Below, one piece after another: positions 7,933 through 16,522 of a DNA stretch of 64,000 bases. Within the stretch, counting starts at the first letter, position 1. Every line of letters starts with the position of its first letter. The DNA is from Arthrobacter globiformis NBRC 12137 (GTDB taxonomy: Bacteria > Actinomycetota > Actinomycetes > Actinomycetales > Micrococcaceae): assembly GCF_000238915.1 (NCBI RefSeq), contig NZ_BAEG01000092.1, forward strand, positions 1-64,000, written 5' to 3'. The notes under the pieces are model-generated. The model did not search any database. It worked only from the letters and a program-made list of their open reading frames with translations, and was not told the origin of the DNA. A program made the translations under genes and the position numbers.

Positions 7933-8538
7933 ATGCTTCCCTTCCTCACCGGTCTCGGAGCCGGCCTCAGCCTGATTGTCGCCATCGGAGCGCAGAACGC
8001 GTTCGTCCTGCGGCAGGGCCTCAAGCGTGAGGCTGTCCTGCCGGTCGTCCTGGTGTGCCTCCTCAGCGACGCGCTCCTGATTCTCGCCGGCGTCGCGGGG
8101 ATCGGCGCGCTCATCCAGGGCTCACCGGTCTTGCTCGCGGTGGTGCGCTGGTTCGGTGTCGCGTTCCTTCTCGCCTACGCCGCTTTCGCGGCCAGGCGCG
8201 CCTTGCGCCCCGGGACCCTGAAGGCGGCGGAATCCCCCGGCAAGGGAACTGTCTGGTCGGCTGTAATCACCGCCGCCGCCATCACCTGGCTCAACCCCCA
8301 CGTGTACCTCGACACGCTGGTGCTGCTGGGCTCGCTCGCCAACTCCCATGGTGGTTCCGGGAAGTGGCTCTTCGGGGCAGGGGCCGCCGCCGGCAGCGCC
8401 CTCTGGTTTCCCCTGATCGGCTACGGGGCGCGCGGACTCAGCGGCTTTTTCGCGCGGCCGGCGTCGTGGCGCATCCTCGACGGCGGCGTCGCCCTGCTCA
8501 TGCTTGCCCTGGCCGTCGTCCTGGCAACCGGACACTGA
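7933..8538 (+). CDS. lysE: Lysine/arginine exporter LysE
   Basis: A 201-aa inner-membrane amino-acid exporter of the LysE/ArgO family, with about six hydrophobic segments and the family N-terminus GAGLSLIVAIGAQNAFVLRQG. It exports basic amino acids driven by the membrane potential, protecting the cell from peptide-derived lysine or arginine overload. The ATG at 7933 has no convincing Shine-Dalgarno; TACCTT ends six bases before it. It is divergent from its regulator lysG. Confidence 0.93.
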   Translation: MLPFLTGLGAGLSLIVAIGAQNAFVLRQGLKREAVLPVVLVCLLSDALLILAGVAGIGALIQGSPVLLAVVRWFGVAFLLAYAAFAARRALRPGTLKAAESPGKGTVWSAVITAAAITWLNPHVYLDTLVLLGSLANSHGGSGKWLFGAGAAAGSALWFPLIGYGARGLSGFFARPASWRILDGGVALLMLALAVVLATGH

Positions 8539-8582
8539 CGTTCGCAACGAAAGACCGACGGCGGCGTTGCCGGCCGCCGCGG

Positions 8583-9971
8583 TTATCCGCTGTCGCCAGC
8601 CATTCGGTCGAGTATCCCGGCCATGATGTCCAGTGCACGGGCAAGCTGAAGATCGGTCGGGGCGCCGTATCCGATGACGAGGCCGTTTTCCGGTGGTTGC
8701 TCTGCAAAGTAGCTTGCGAGTGTCACAACCCGCACCCCCAGCTGCAGTGCTTCCTCGGCCACACGCCCGGCCGGGACGTTCTGTGGGAGCCGGATGACGG
8801 CGTGCAGGCCGCCGTCCAGGGCCGCCAACCGGACGTCTGCCCGTCCTCCGAGCCGGTTCAGCAGGAGTTCGCGGCGGTGAGCGTACTGTCTCCGCGCCCG
8901 GGCGATGTGCCGTGCAAGGCCTCCGCCCGCAATGTAATGGGCCAGGGCAGACTGCAAGACCCCGGAAACAGGTGTGCCGAGGTCAAGCCGTGCGTCCTTG
9001 AGGCGCTGCCCGGAGGTGCCGCGAACCACAAGGTAGCCGCACCGCAGCCACGGGCTCAGCGACTTTGAAAAGGTGCCCACCAGGACGACCTCGGCAGCGG
9101 AGGGCAGCGAGGCCAGGGCGGGCAGGGGCATCCGCCGGTGCCGGAACTCGCTGTCGTAGTCGTCCTCGAGGATGACCACCCGGTTGGCTTCAGCCCAGGC
9201 CAGCAGGGCCAGCCTTTCCTTCACCGGCATCCGGCCGCCCAGGGGGTACTGGTGGCTGGGAGTTACCAGGATCGCGTCAGGGCTGGGATCAACGCCCGCA
9301 AGCTGTGCCGCTTCCAGCCCGTCGTCGGCAACCGGAAGGGCTTGAACCACGGCGCCCGCCGCGGAAAGCACCCGTCTGGCCGTGGGATAGCCGGGGTCCT
9401 CCATCAGCACGCGGGGCCGGTCCGCCGCGCCGCGGAGTGCCGTGACGATCAGCTGCAGGGCGTCACTGGTACCGGCTGTGATGACGACGTCGTCAGCACT
9501 CACGGCAAGTCCGCGGGACGCGGCGAGGTGCTCGGCCACGGCAGCACGAAGGGCCGGAGTGCCCAGAATGGCCGGGATCTCGACTTCCACCGGCTCGGCA
9601 ACGGCCGTCCGCCACGCGGCCCGCCAGCCGCGGTCACGGAACGGCGCGCCGGACGGCCGTCCCGGGGTGAGGTCGATCGTTGCGGTTTGCTCCGTGCCGG
9701 ACACGGCCCGAGGGCCTGCCGACGCCGTGCCCTGGCCATCGGAGCGTACCGTCACGCGGGTGCCGCCCGAGCCCCGGCTTTCCAGGTACCCTTCGCCGGC
9801 GAGCTGCTCATAGGCGCGGACCACCACTCCGCGGGAGACACCAAGCCCGGCGGCAAGCCGCCGCGACGCCGGCAGGGTGTGCTCCGGCCTCACGGTTCCG
9901 TCAAGGATTGCTTCCCTCAGCCGGACAACCAGCTGGGAGGTCAGCGGAACGCGGCTCCGGTGGTCCAGCAC
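8583..9971 (-). CDS. MocR/PdxR-type GntR regulator with aminotransferase domain
   Basis: A 462-aa fusion of a GntR winged helix (about 1-70, LPASRRLAAGLGVSRGVVVRAYEQL) and a fold-type I aminotransferase-like domain binding PLP (Lys in GTFSKSLSPWLRCGY, Asp-Tyr in EDDYDSEFR). Such proteins sense PLP or an amine through the inactive aminotransferase domain. The GTG at 9971 has no RBS, whereas AGGAGG (9999-10004) sits six bases upstream of an in-frame ATC at 9992; starting there would add IEAELPL, which resembles the family N-terminus. The true start may therefore be a rare ATC. It is divergent from the DapA-family gene, its probable target. Confidence 0.88.
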   Translation of the reverse strand: MLDHRSRVPLTSQLVVRLREAILDGTVRPEHTLPASRRLAAGLGVSRGVVVRAYEQLAGEGYLESRGSGGTRVTVRSDGQGTASAGPRAVSGTEQTATIDLTPGRPSGAPFRDRGWRAAWRTAVAEPVEVEIPAILGTPALRAAVAEHLAASRGLAVSADDVVITAGTSDALQLIVTALRGAADRPRVLMEDPGYPTARRVLSAAGAVVQALPVADDGLEAAQLAGVDPSPDAILVTPSHQYPLGGRMPVKERLALLAWAEANRVVILEDDYDSEFRHRRMPLPALASLPSAAEVVLVGTFSKSLSPWLRCGYLVVRGTSGQRLKDARLDLGTPVSGVLQSALAHYIAGGGLARHIARARRQYAHRRELLLNRLGGRADVRLAALDGGLHAVIRLPQNVPAGRVAEEALQLGVRVVTLASYFAEQPPENGLVIGYGAPTDLQLARALDIMAGILDRMAGDSG

Positions 9972-10095
9972 CAGGGGCAGTTCGGCTTCGATCTTGGTCC
10001 TCCTGAATCGTGGATTCTTGGATCTATGTTAGGACCAATCAGGCTGTGAGCATGAGGAGAGAAACCTAATCTGAACTGATGAGAGGACACCCCTC

Positions 10096-11001
10096 GTGTT
10101 TACCGGCCTTTGTGCATTTCCCCTGACTCCGCTCGCCGGGGACGACGTCGACGAAACCGCACTGGTGCGGCTGGTTGCGCGGTGCGTCGATGCCGGCGTG
10201 GACTCCATCGGTGTCCTGGGTTCGACCGGCATCTATACCTATCTGCTGCGCGGGGAACGCCGCAAGGTGGTGGAGGCTGCCGTTGATGCTGCCCAGGGAA
10301 CTCCGGTGGTGGCAGGTGTGGGCGCCATGCGCACCCGTGACGTGCTGGGCTGCGTCGAGGATGCCCAGGCGGCGGGCGCCTCCGGCCTGCTGCTGGCTCC
10401 TGTTTCGTATCAGCGGCTCAGCGACGACGAGGTCTACCGGCTGTACTGTGATGTCTCGTCCGCGTCCGATCTGCCGATTGCCGTCTATGACAACCCGGCC
10501 ACCACAGGGTTTACCTTCTCCGATGAACTCCATGGCCGGATCGCCGAACTTCCCGGCATCGCATCGATCAAGTTCCCGCCTCCGGCTCCGGGCTTGGCCG
10601 CCGAACGCATCGCTAGCCTCCGCGCCGCAGTTCCCGAAGGCGTATCCCTGGGCATCAGCGGCGACTGGGCCGCAGCGGAGGCACTTCTGGCCGGCTGCGA
10701 CATTTGGTACTCAGTTATCGCCGGCCTGTTTCCCAAAGCCGCCAGGGTGATCGTTGATCTTGCCCAGACGGGTCAAGGTGACCAGGCCAGCCATGGCCGC
10801 CTAGCGCTTGAGGCATCTGCGGCACTGGAACCGGTGTGGTCCCTCTTCCGCACCTACGGGAGCCTGCGCGTCGCTGCCACCATGGCCGAAGTTCTCGGCT
10901 TCGCGGAGGCGCCGTGCCTGCCCCGCCCGCTGCAAAGCCTGCATGGTGAGGGCCGCAGCCGGGTCGAGGAAGCCCTCCGGCTCAGCGGACTGGGCGCCTG
11001 A
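10096..11001 (+). CDS. Dihydrodipicolinate synthase/N-acetylneuraminate lyase family aldolase
   Basis: A 301-aa TIM-barrel class I aldolase of the DapA family. Visible are the GSTG phosphate/carboxylate loop (VLGSTGIYTYL), the catalytic Tyr in IAVYDNPATTG and the Schiff-base Lys in IASIKFPPP. The family condenses or cleaves pyruvate or similar keto acids. It starts at GTG 10096, nine bases after GAGAGG, with a TAATCT -10 candidate at 10068-10073. It is divergent from the MocR regulator and followed 11 bases later by an MFS gene, so it is unlikely to be the housekeeping dapA. Substrate unknown. Confidence 0.87.
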   Translation: MFTGLCAFPLTPLAGDDVDETALVRLVARCVDAGVDSIGVLGSTGIYTYLLRGERRKVVEAAVDAAQGTPVVAGVGAMRTRDVLGCVEDAQAAGASGLLLAPVSYQRLSDDEVYRLYCDVSSASDLPIAVYDNPATTGFTFSDELHGRIAELPGIASIKFPPPAPGLAAERIASLRAAVPEGVSLGISGDWAAAEALLAGCDIWYSVIAGLFPKAARVIVDLAQTGQGDQASHGRLALEASAALEPVWSLFRTYGSLRVAATMAEVLGFAEAPCLPRPLQSLHGEGRSRVEEALRLSGLGA

Positions 11002-11012
11002 GCAGGTACGGC

Positions 11013-12329
11013 ATGGGCAGCCTGAACCGCGGTACCGCGGAGCAACAAGCACACGCGGAGCAACCAGCACGGATGGGACAACAAGGACGGGTGGGGCAAC
11101 AAGCACCGACGAAACAGGCCCCGGCCGGAGGCCCGTCCCACGGAGGTCCGGTCCGCGGAGGACTGGTCCGCTACGTGGCGGCTGCGACGCTCGCACGCAC
11201 CGCCGACGGCGGAGCCGTGGTGGCAATTGTCCTCATGGTCACAACGAGCGGGGCACCGGGCTGGCTGGCCGGCCTGCTCGGCGCCTGCATCACCGCGCCG
11301 CACCTGCTGGGGCCGCTCGTGGCGCGGAGCCTGGACTCCTGCCGCGACGGACGCGTCCTGATCGCGTGGGCGTGCGTCGTTCACGGCGCCACGCTCGCGG
11401 CCGCCGTGCTGCTGTACCCGGTGACGTGGCCGGCGGTCACCGGCGTTCTGCTGGTGGCTTCGGGGCTGGTCGGGCCGCTGCTGACCGGCGGCATCAGCAG
11501 CCGCCTACCGGCGATCGCCGGCCCGGACCAGGTCAGCCAGCGCCGTGCCCAGGGCTGGGATGTGGCCACCTACGGAATCGGCGGGACCATCGGTCCGAGC
11601 GTCGTGGCCGCTGTCTCCGCCTGGGCCGGACCCACCATAGCCGCCCTGATCCTGGCGGCTGCCACCTTCGTGGCCGCCGGCGTCGTTCGACTGCTGCCCT
11701 ATGTTCCTCCCGCCGCACTGGCAGCCGAGGTTCCGAGGCCTGCCCAGACCCTGCGGCTCATGGCCGTCACGGGCCGGCTTCGGAGGATGCTGTACCTGAC
11801 CATCACGGTGGCGTTCTCCGTGGCGGCGCTGCCCATCGCGGCCGTGGCGTCCACCGCCATGTTCCAGGTCCAGCCGGCAGCCGCCGGCGTTCTCACGGCG
11901 GCTTACGGGCTGGGCGGCCTGACCGGTTCCGCCGGAGTGATGTGCCACCCGCTGCGGGGCGACGCGGACCGACTGGTGACGCGTCTCGCGGGATTCGTTG
12001 CCGTGGCGCTGGCCGTCGCCGCCTTGTCCGGGTCCTTTGCGCCTGCCGTCGCCGCCTACGCAGCCGCCGGGGTCATGAACTCGTACTTTTTCGCGGCGAC
12101 CCTCGCCGCCCGCAGCGAGTTTGCGCCGCCGCAAGTCCGGGGGCAGGTGTTCGTTTGGGTTGGTGCCCTCAAAATCGCCGCCGGGTCCGCCGGAACAGCC
12201 GCGGCCGGCGTCGTCATCACGGGGGAGCCGCAGCTTCCCCTGTTCCTTGCCGCCGCACTCATCCTGGCCAGTGCCGGGGCATCGGTCCTGGACCGCCGCG
12301 GCCCCGTCGGGCTGAAGACGTCGGGCTGA
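11013..12329 (+). CDS. MFS transporter
   Basis: A 438-aa major-facilitator protein with about eleven or twelve hydrophobic segments after residue 50. The first 45 residues are hydrophilic, Gln/Gly-rich and partly repetitive (HAEQPARMGQQGRVGQQ), encoded by degenerate CAACAAG-containing repeats. The start is uncertain: ATG 11013 has only a weak AGG upstream, and ATG 11073 is an alternative. Directly downstream of the DapA-family gene, it is probably co-transcribed with it and may export or import a substrate of that enzyme. No substrate can be assigned. Confidence 0.78.
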   Translation: MGSLNRGTAEQQAHAEQPARMGQQGRVGQQAPTKQAPAGGPSHGGPVRGGLVRYVAAATLARTADGGAVVAIVLMVTTSGAPGWLAGLLGACITAPHLLGPLVARSLDSCRDGRVLIAWACVVHGATLAAAVLLYPVTWPAVTGVLLVASGLVGPLLTGGISSRLPAIAGPDQVSQRRAQGWDVATYGIGGTIGPSVVAAVSAWAGPTIAALILAAATFVAAGVVRLLPYVPPAALAAEVPRPAQTLRLMAVTGRLRRMLYLTITVAFSVAALPIAAVASTAMFQVQPAAAGVLTAAYGLGGLTGSAGVMCHPLRGDADRLVTRLAGFVAVALAVAALSGSFAPAVAAYAAAGVMNSYFFAATLAARSEFAPPQVRGQVFVWVGALKIAAGSAGTAAAGVVITGEPQLPLFLAAALILASAGASVLDRRGPVGLKTSG

Positions 12330-12488
12330 AGACGGTGGGCCGAAGCCGGCGCGCTGAGGGTCGCCGGCCGCCCGATCGCGCTCGCAAGTATCAGCCGGAT
12401 TGATCGGACTGTGCCCCATATCCGGGGAACGCGGTTACGATTTGAGTTCCGGGGCTTTCGGGCCCGCCCGCAGCAGCCGAAGGACACC

Positions 12489-13406
12489 ATGACAGCCCAG
12501 AATGCTTCCTCGCCGCCACGGGCAGCCGTGGTGGTCAACCCCGCCAAGGCTGTTGGCGCCGATCTCCGCGCCTCGCTGGTCCGGCTGTGCGACACGCAGG
12601 GCTGGGCCGAGCCGCTGTGGCTGGAAACAACGGTTGAAGACCCGGGCGTGGGCCAGGCCCGCGAGGCGCTGGAGGCGGGGGTCGACGTCGTTATAGCCGC
12701 CGGCGGCGACGGTACCGTGCGGTGCGTGGCTGAGGCGCTGGCCGGCACCGGAACGCCCATGGGGATGGTGCCGCTGGGCACTGGCAACCTGCTGGCCCGC
12801 AACATGGGCGTGGACATCACGGATCCCGTTTCGGCAGCATACGACGTCCTGAACGGCACAGTCCGCACGGTTGACGTCGCCCGGACCACCTTTGACGGGT
12901 CCGACGACGAGAACGTCTTCCTGGTGATGGCCGGAGTGGGCTACGACGCCGCGATCATGGCGGACACCGTGGACGCGCTGAAGGACCGCATGGGCTGGCT
13001 GGCCTACGTCGAGGCCGGGATCCGCAAGCTCCCGGGTAAGCCGGTCAGGGCCACCATCAAGGTGGACGACAAGCATCCGGTCAAGCGCCGCATCCGGAGT
13101 GTCATGGCCGGCAACTGCGGCCGGATCATGGGCGGCATCGAGATTTTCCCCGAGGCGAAGATCGACGACGGCATCGTGGACGTGCTGATCCTTGCCCCCC
13201 GCGGCCGCTTTGGCTGGCTCGGCGTCGCGGCAGGCATTTTCGGCCGCAGGAAGAACAGGAAGGAATCCGCGGAATACTTCCAGGGCAAGAGGATCGAGGT
13301 CACCCTGGAGCACGAGGAGGAGTTCCAGCTCGACGGCGACCACGTGGGCGCCGTCAAGCAGCTGTCCATTTGGGTGGATCCCGGGGCGCTCAAGGTCCGG
13401 ATGTAG
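12489..13406 (+). CDS. Diacylglycerol kinase/YegS family lipid kinase
   Basis: A 305-aa kinase with the DAGK catalytic signature: VVVNPAKA at the N-terminus, the nucleotide-binding AAGGDGTVRCVAEAL, MGMVPLGTGNLLARN, and the C-terminal FQLDGDHVG. It phosphorylates diacylglycerol or a related lipid, or is a sphingosine-kinase-like enzyme. I chose ATG 12489, preceded by GAAGGA, over an upstream in-frame ATG at 12411 whose extension is not homologous-looking. It appears to be a single-gene unit. Confidence 0.9.
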   Translation: MTAQNASSPPRAAVVVNPAKAVGADLRASLVRLCDTQGWAEPLWLETTVEDPGVGQAREALEAGVDVVIAAGGDGTVRCVAEALAGTGTPMGMVPLGTGNLLARNMGVDITDPVSAAYDVLNGTVRTVDVARTTFDGSDDENVFLVMAGVGYDAAIMADTVDALKDRMGWLAYVEAGIRKLPGKPVRATIKVDDKHPVKRRIRSVMAGNCGRIMGGIEIFPEAKIDDGIVDVLILAPRGRFGWLGVAAGIFGRRKNRKESAEYFQGKRIEVTLEHEEEFQLDGDHVGAVKQLSIWVDPGALKVRM

Positions 13407-13490
13407 ACCCGATCCGGGTATAGATCCGCTCCGGACGTAGAGCGCCCCGGGCTTGGGAGTGCCCGGACCTGGCCGATATGGCCAGGCGCG

Positions 13491-14237
13491 TCAGTCCCCG
13501 AGGAGCCGCCCCCACCTTGGTGCGAGCAAGGGTGAGCCGGCAAGTTTCAGGCAGTGCCACAGCGTCACGGCAACCGAATCCAGGACCGGGACGCCCGTGC
13601 CCGCCTCGATTTCAGCCGCGATGTTGGCGCCGTACAGGTTGGTGCAGAGATAGATCAGCGCATCCGGGGCGTCGGCCGCGAGTTCCAGGGAACCGGGACG
13701 CATCTCATCATCGGTGACCCGGCCGAAGGACTCGTTGTCGCTCAGGCCCAGGCAGCGGTGGCTGACGGTCTTGATGCCGTCCCGCTCATAGGACCTGATG
13801 ATGGCCTCGTTGACGTCCTGCGTGTATGGCGTGAACAGCCCGATCCGCTCGGTGCCGAAGGACCGGAACGCCTCAAGGTAGGCGAGCGTGGACGTCGTGG
13901 CGGGGATGCCGGTGGCGTCTGTGATTTCAAGGACGAGGTCGCGGTCGTGCGCGGACCCCAGCCACGATCCCGAGGTGCCGTTCCAGGCGATCACGTCCAC
14001 GTCCGCCGTCGCCAGCAGCCTGGCCGCCTCGCGCATGACGGCGGGGTCGAACTGCCGGTCCGACGAATCGTCCAGTGCGATCCGGGTGACCGGAATCCGG
14101 GTGAAGTGGATGGTGACGTCGGTGCGGCCACCCAGGATGCGGTAGCTCTGCGGTTCCAGGCAGGTATTGGAGGACGGCACGATCATGCCGATCCGGGTGG
14201 GGCGGGCAGGTGCAGTCTGGCGGTTCAGCGAGGTCAA
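13491..14237 (-). CDS. Asp/Glu racemase superfamily enzyme, arylmalonate decarboxylase/maleate isomerase-like
   Basis: A 248-aa protein with the maleate-isomerase/AMDase N-terminus (RIGMIVPSSNTCLEP), Pro137-Tyr138 (LFTPYTQDVNE) and one catalytic-type Cys198 (IYLCTNLYG). The first of the two cysteines used by racemases and maleate isomerases is replaced by Gly87-Thr88-Ser89 (WNGTSGSW). From memory, arylmalonate decarboxylase has the same Gly-Thr-Ser there, as part of its oxyanion hole. It is the last gene of the cluster, nine bases after the hydantoinase. A decarboxylase or single-Cys isomerase is likelier than a two-Cys racemase; the substrate is unknown. Confidence 0.78.
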   Translation of the reverse strand: MTSLNRQTAPARPTRIGMIVPSSNTCLEPQSYRILGGRTDVTIHFTRIPVTRIALDDSSDRQFDPAVMREAARLLATADVDVIAWNGTSGSWLGSAHDRDLVLEITDATGIPATTSTLAYLEAFRSFGTERIGLFTPYTQDVNEAIIRSYERDGIKTVSHRCLGLSDNESFGRVTDDEMRPGSLELAADAPDALIYLCTNLYGANIAAEIEAGTGVPVLDSVAVTLWHCLKLAGSPLLAPRWGRLLGD

Positions 14238-14246
14238 CGAATGCTC

Positions 14247-15668
14247 CTAGAGGGTCGCGGCGGACAGGTCGGCAGTGGCGGCCAGGTGTTCCCGGAACCC
14301 GTTCCGGGACACGAAGCGGCCCACGGCGCCCGGATCGTGGAAGCCCTCCCGGTCCAGTACCACCCGGCCTGCGGAAACCACGACGGCGGGCCAGCCGGCC
14401 AGCGTCCGGCCGTCAAACGGCGAGAAGTCGGTGCCCATGTGCAGCGCGCCGCCGTCCACTGTCCGCTGGACGGAAGGATCGAAGAGCACCAGGTCGGCGT
14501 CGAAGCCCTCGGCGACGGAGCCCTTGCCGGGCAGGGCATTGATGCGCGCCGGGCCGGCGGCGAAGACCTCCACGAAGTCCTCCACGCTGCTGCCGGCTTC
14601 GGCCATGGCCGTGAACGTGACGGGCATGCGGGTCTCCACGCCGGGCAGGCCGTGCGGCATGGCGCGGACGTCGTCGGTGCGTTCCCGCTTCTGGGTCAGG
14701 TCGTAGCAGGAGTGGTCCGAGGCCACGGTGTGGATGGCACCGCCGGCCAGCCGCTGCTTCAGTGCCGCGACCGTTTCCGGGCTGCGCATCGGCGGGCAAC
14801 AGGCGTACCACTCCGGGAACGCCGAGCCGTAGACCGTGTCATCCAGGGTGAGGTAGTGCGGGCATGTTTCCGAGTAGGCCTCCTGGCCGCGGGCACGGGC
14901 CTCGGTGACCAGGTCGACGGCGCCGGGCGTGGACTGGTGGACGAAGTACACCGGTGCCTTCGTGTACTGGGCCATGGCCAGGGTTTCCTTGACTGAGGTT
15001 TCCTCGGCAAGCTCAGGGCGGGTGCGGTGCAGGTGCTCGATGCCGATCCTGCCGTCGTCGGCGTGCTGCGCCGTGCAGTCCGCGATGATGGGGTCGTGCT
15101 CGGCGTGGATGTAGGTGAGCCCGTCCAGCCGGACCATTTCGCGCATCACCTTCAGGATGGTGTCCCCGTCCGCCATGGTGGTGCCGCGGTTGGTGGTGTA
15201 CATCTTCACGGAGCGGACGCCCTCGGCGGCGAGCTGTTCGAGCTGCCAGGGCACGGTCTCATCCCACCTGACCACAGAGCCGTGCAGTGCCACATCGCAG
15301 CGTGACTCCTGCGCCAGTGCCTTCTTGCTGAGCACGGCTTCAAGCGGGGTTTCGCGGGCGTCGCGGGGGATGCCGAAGTCGATGATGGTGGTGGTGCCGC
15401 CCCACAGGGCAGCGGTGGAGGTGGTCCGGTAATCGTCCAGGGTGCGGAACCTGCCGGTTACCTGGGCCACGTGGCAGTGCCCGTCCACACCGCCGGGGAT
15501 CACCAGCTGGCCGGTGGCGTCGATGGTGCGTTCGGCGTCGGGCACGGGTTCTGTGGCGTCGACGAGCTGGCTGATTTTGCCGTCCACCACCACGATGTGG
15601 GCGTGCCGGCGGCCAAAACTGTTGACCACGGTGCCGTTGGCGATGACGAGTTGGGGGATGCGGGACAT
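14247..15668 (-). CDS. D-hydantoinase/dihydropyrimidinase-family cyclic amidohydrolase
   Basis: A 473-aa metal-dependent amidohydrolase. It shows the metal ligands HCH (GGVDGHCHVAQ), the carboxylated Lys (VRSVKMYTT), His in YIHAEHDP, His in ETCPHYLTL and Asp in VASDHSCYD. The family opens cyclic ureides and imides (hydantoins, dihydropyrimidines, allantoin). The frame stays open further upstream, but ATG 15668 has AGGAGG seven bases before it and begins the family N-terminus (SRIPQLVIANGTVV). It sits between the racemase and the AMDase-like gene in one operon. Confidence 0.92.
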   Translation of the reverse strand: MSRIPQLVIANGTVVNSFGRRHAHIVVVDGKISQLVDATEPVPDAERTIDATGQLVIPGGVDGHCHVAQVTGRFRTLDDYRTTSTAALWGGTTTIIDFGIPRDARETPLEAVLSKKALAQESRCDVALHGSVVRWDETVPWQLEQLAAEGVRSVKMYTTNRGTTMADGDTILKVMREMVRLDGLTYIHAEHDPIIADCTAQHADDGRIGIEHLHRTRPELAEETSVKETLAMAQYTKAPVYFVHQSTPGAVDLVTEARARGQEAYSETCPHYLTLDDTVYGSAFPEWYACCPPMRSPETVAALKQRLAGGAIHTVASDHSCYDLTQKRERTDDVRAMPHGLPGVETRMPVTFTAMAEAGSSVEDFVEVFAAGPARINALPGKGSVAEGFDADLVLFDPSVQRTVDGGALHMGTDFSPFDGRTLAGWPAVVVSAGRVVLDREGFHDPGAVGRFVSRNGFREHLAATADLSAATL

Positions 15669-15715
15669 CGTTGTCCTCCTGACTGGGAAGCTGATTGGAA
15701 GGGAAGCTGCTGGGA

Positions 15716-16522
15716 CTAGCTGGGGGAAGGCGCCGCGGCGTTCGACGCCGTCTGGGCGGCGGTCAGGGCGGCGTCGAGGTTTTCGGACAGGCCCTTGCGC
15801 GCCTTGACGGGCGGCGGAGCGAACGCGCCGGCCCGGTGCGGGCCGGACTGCAGCCCCACCACGGCCTCCGCCATGCGGATGCCGGCGGAGATGCCGTCCA
15901 CCACGGGCACGGGGATCTGCCCCCGGAGTTCCCGGGCCAGCCCCGCCAGGGGCGCCCCGGCGAGGATGACGACGTCGGCCCCGTCCTCCGCGACGGCCCG
16001 CTGGCTCAGTGCCAGGAGGGTTTCCTTGAAGTCCTGCTGCACGGAGCCGATGGCGTTCAGGGTCTCGTTGATGGAGCGGATGGAGGCCAGGCGTCCGCCC
16101 AGGCCAAAGCGTTCCACGCAGTCCACGTACCACGGGCGGATCCGGTCCGAGATGGCGATGATGGAGAAACGGTGCCCCTGCAGCGCAGCGGCGCAGAGGG
16201 CCGCCTCGGTGATGCCGATGACTGGAACGTCGGCCAGTTCCTTCAGGGCCGGCATCCCCGGATCCCCGAAGGCGGCCACGACGACGCCGTCGATGGGATC
16301 GGCGTCGCCGCCCGCAGCAGGGCCGGTGGTGTGCTCGGCAATGATCTCGGCGACGGCGCCGGCAGCGATGAGTGATTCAAAGCGGGTTTCGATGTATTCG
16401 ACGCCGTGGCCGGCGGTGCGGACCAGGAGCTCGCTGCCCGGGGAAGCGGAGCGGCGGGCCTCGGACTCGATCAGGGCGGTGACGTCGTCGCTGATGTTGG
16501 GGTTGATGACAAGGAGTTTCAT
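15716..16522 (-). CDS. Hydantoin racemase (Asp/Glu/hydantoin racemase family)
   Basis: A 268-aa protein with the hydantoin/allantoin racemase N-terminus MKLLVINPNISDDVTALIE, VVAAFGDPGMPALKE and VVILAGAPLAGLA. The usual two catalytic cysteines are only partly visible: Cys in ALCAAAL lies near the first region, but the GxPL loop (LAGAPLAGL) has Ala where racemases typically have Cys. Racemase activity is therefore less certain than family membership. It overlaps the GntR gene by four bases (ATGA) and precedes the hydantoinase, the classic arrangement for converting racemic 5-substituted hydantoins. Confidence 0.82.
   Translation of the reverse strand: MKLLVINPNISDDVTALIESEARRSASPGSELLVRTAGHGVEYIETRFESLIAAGAVAEIIAEHTTGPAAGGDADPIDGVVVAAFGDPGMPALKELADVPVIGITEAALCAAALQGHRFSIIAISDRIRPWYVDCVERFGLGGRLASIRSINETLNAIGSVQQDFKETLLALSQRAVAEDGADVVILAGAPLAGLARELRGQIPVPVVDGISAGIRMAEAVVGLQSGPHRAGAFAPPPVKARKGLSENLDAALTAAQTASNAAAPSPS

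Noticed and set aside
14247..16133. Extended 628-codon version of the hydantoinase
   Set aside because: The extension overlaps the racemase in a different frame, has no family similarity, and a good Shine-Dalgarno marks ATG 15668.
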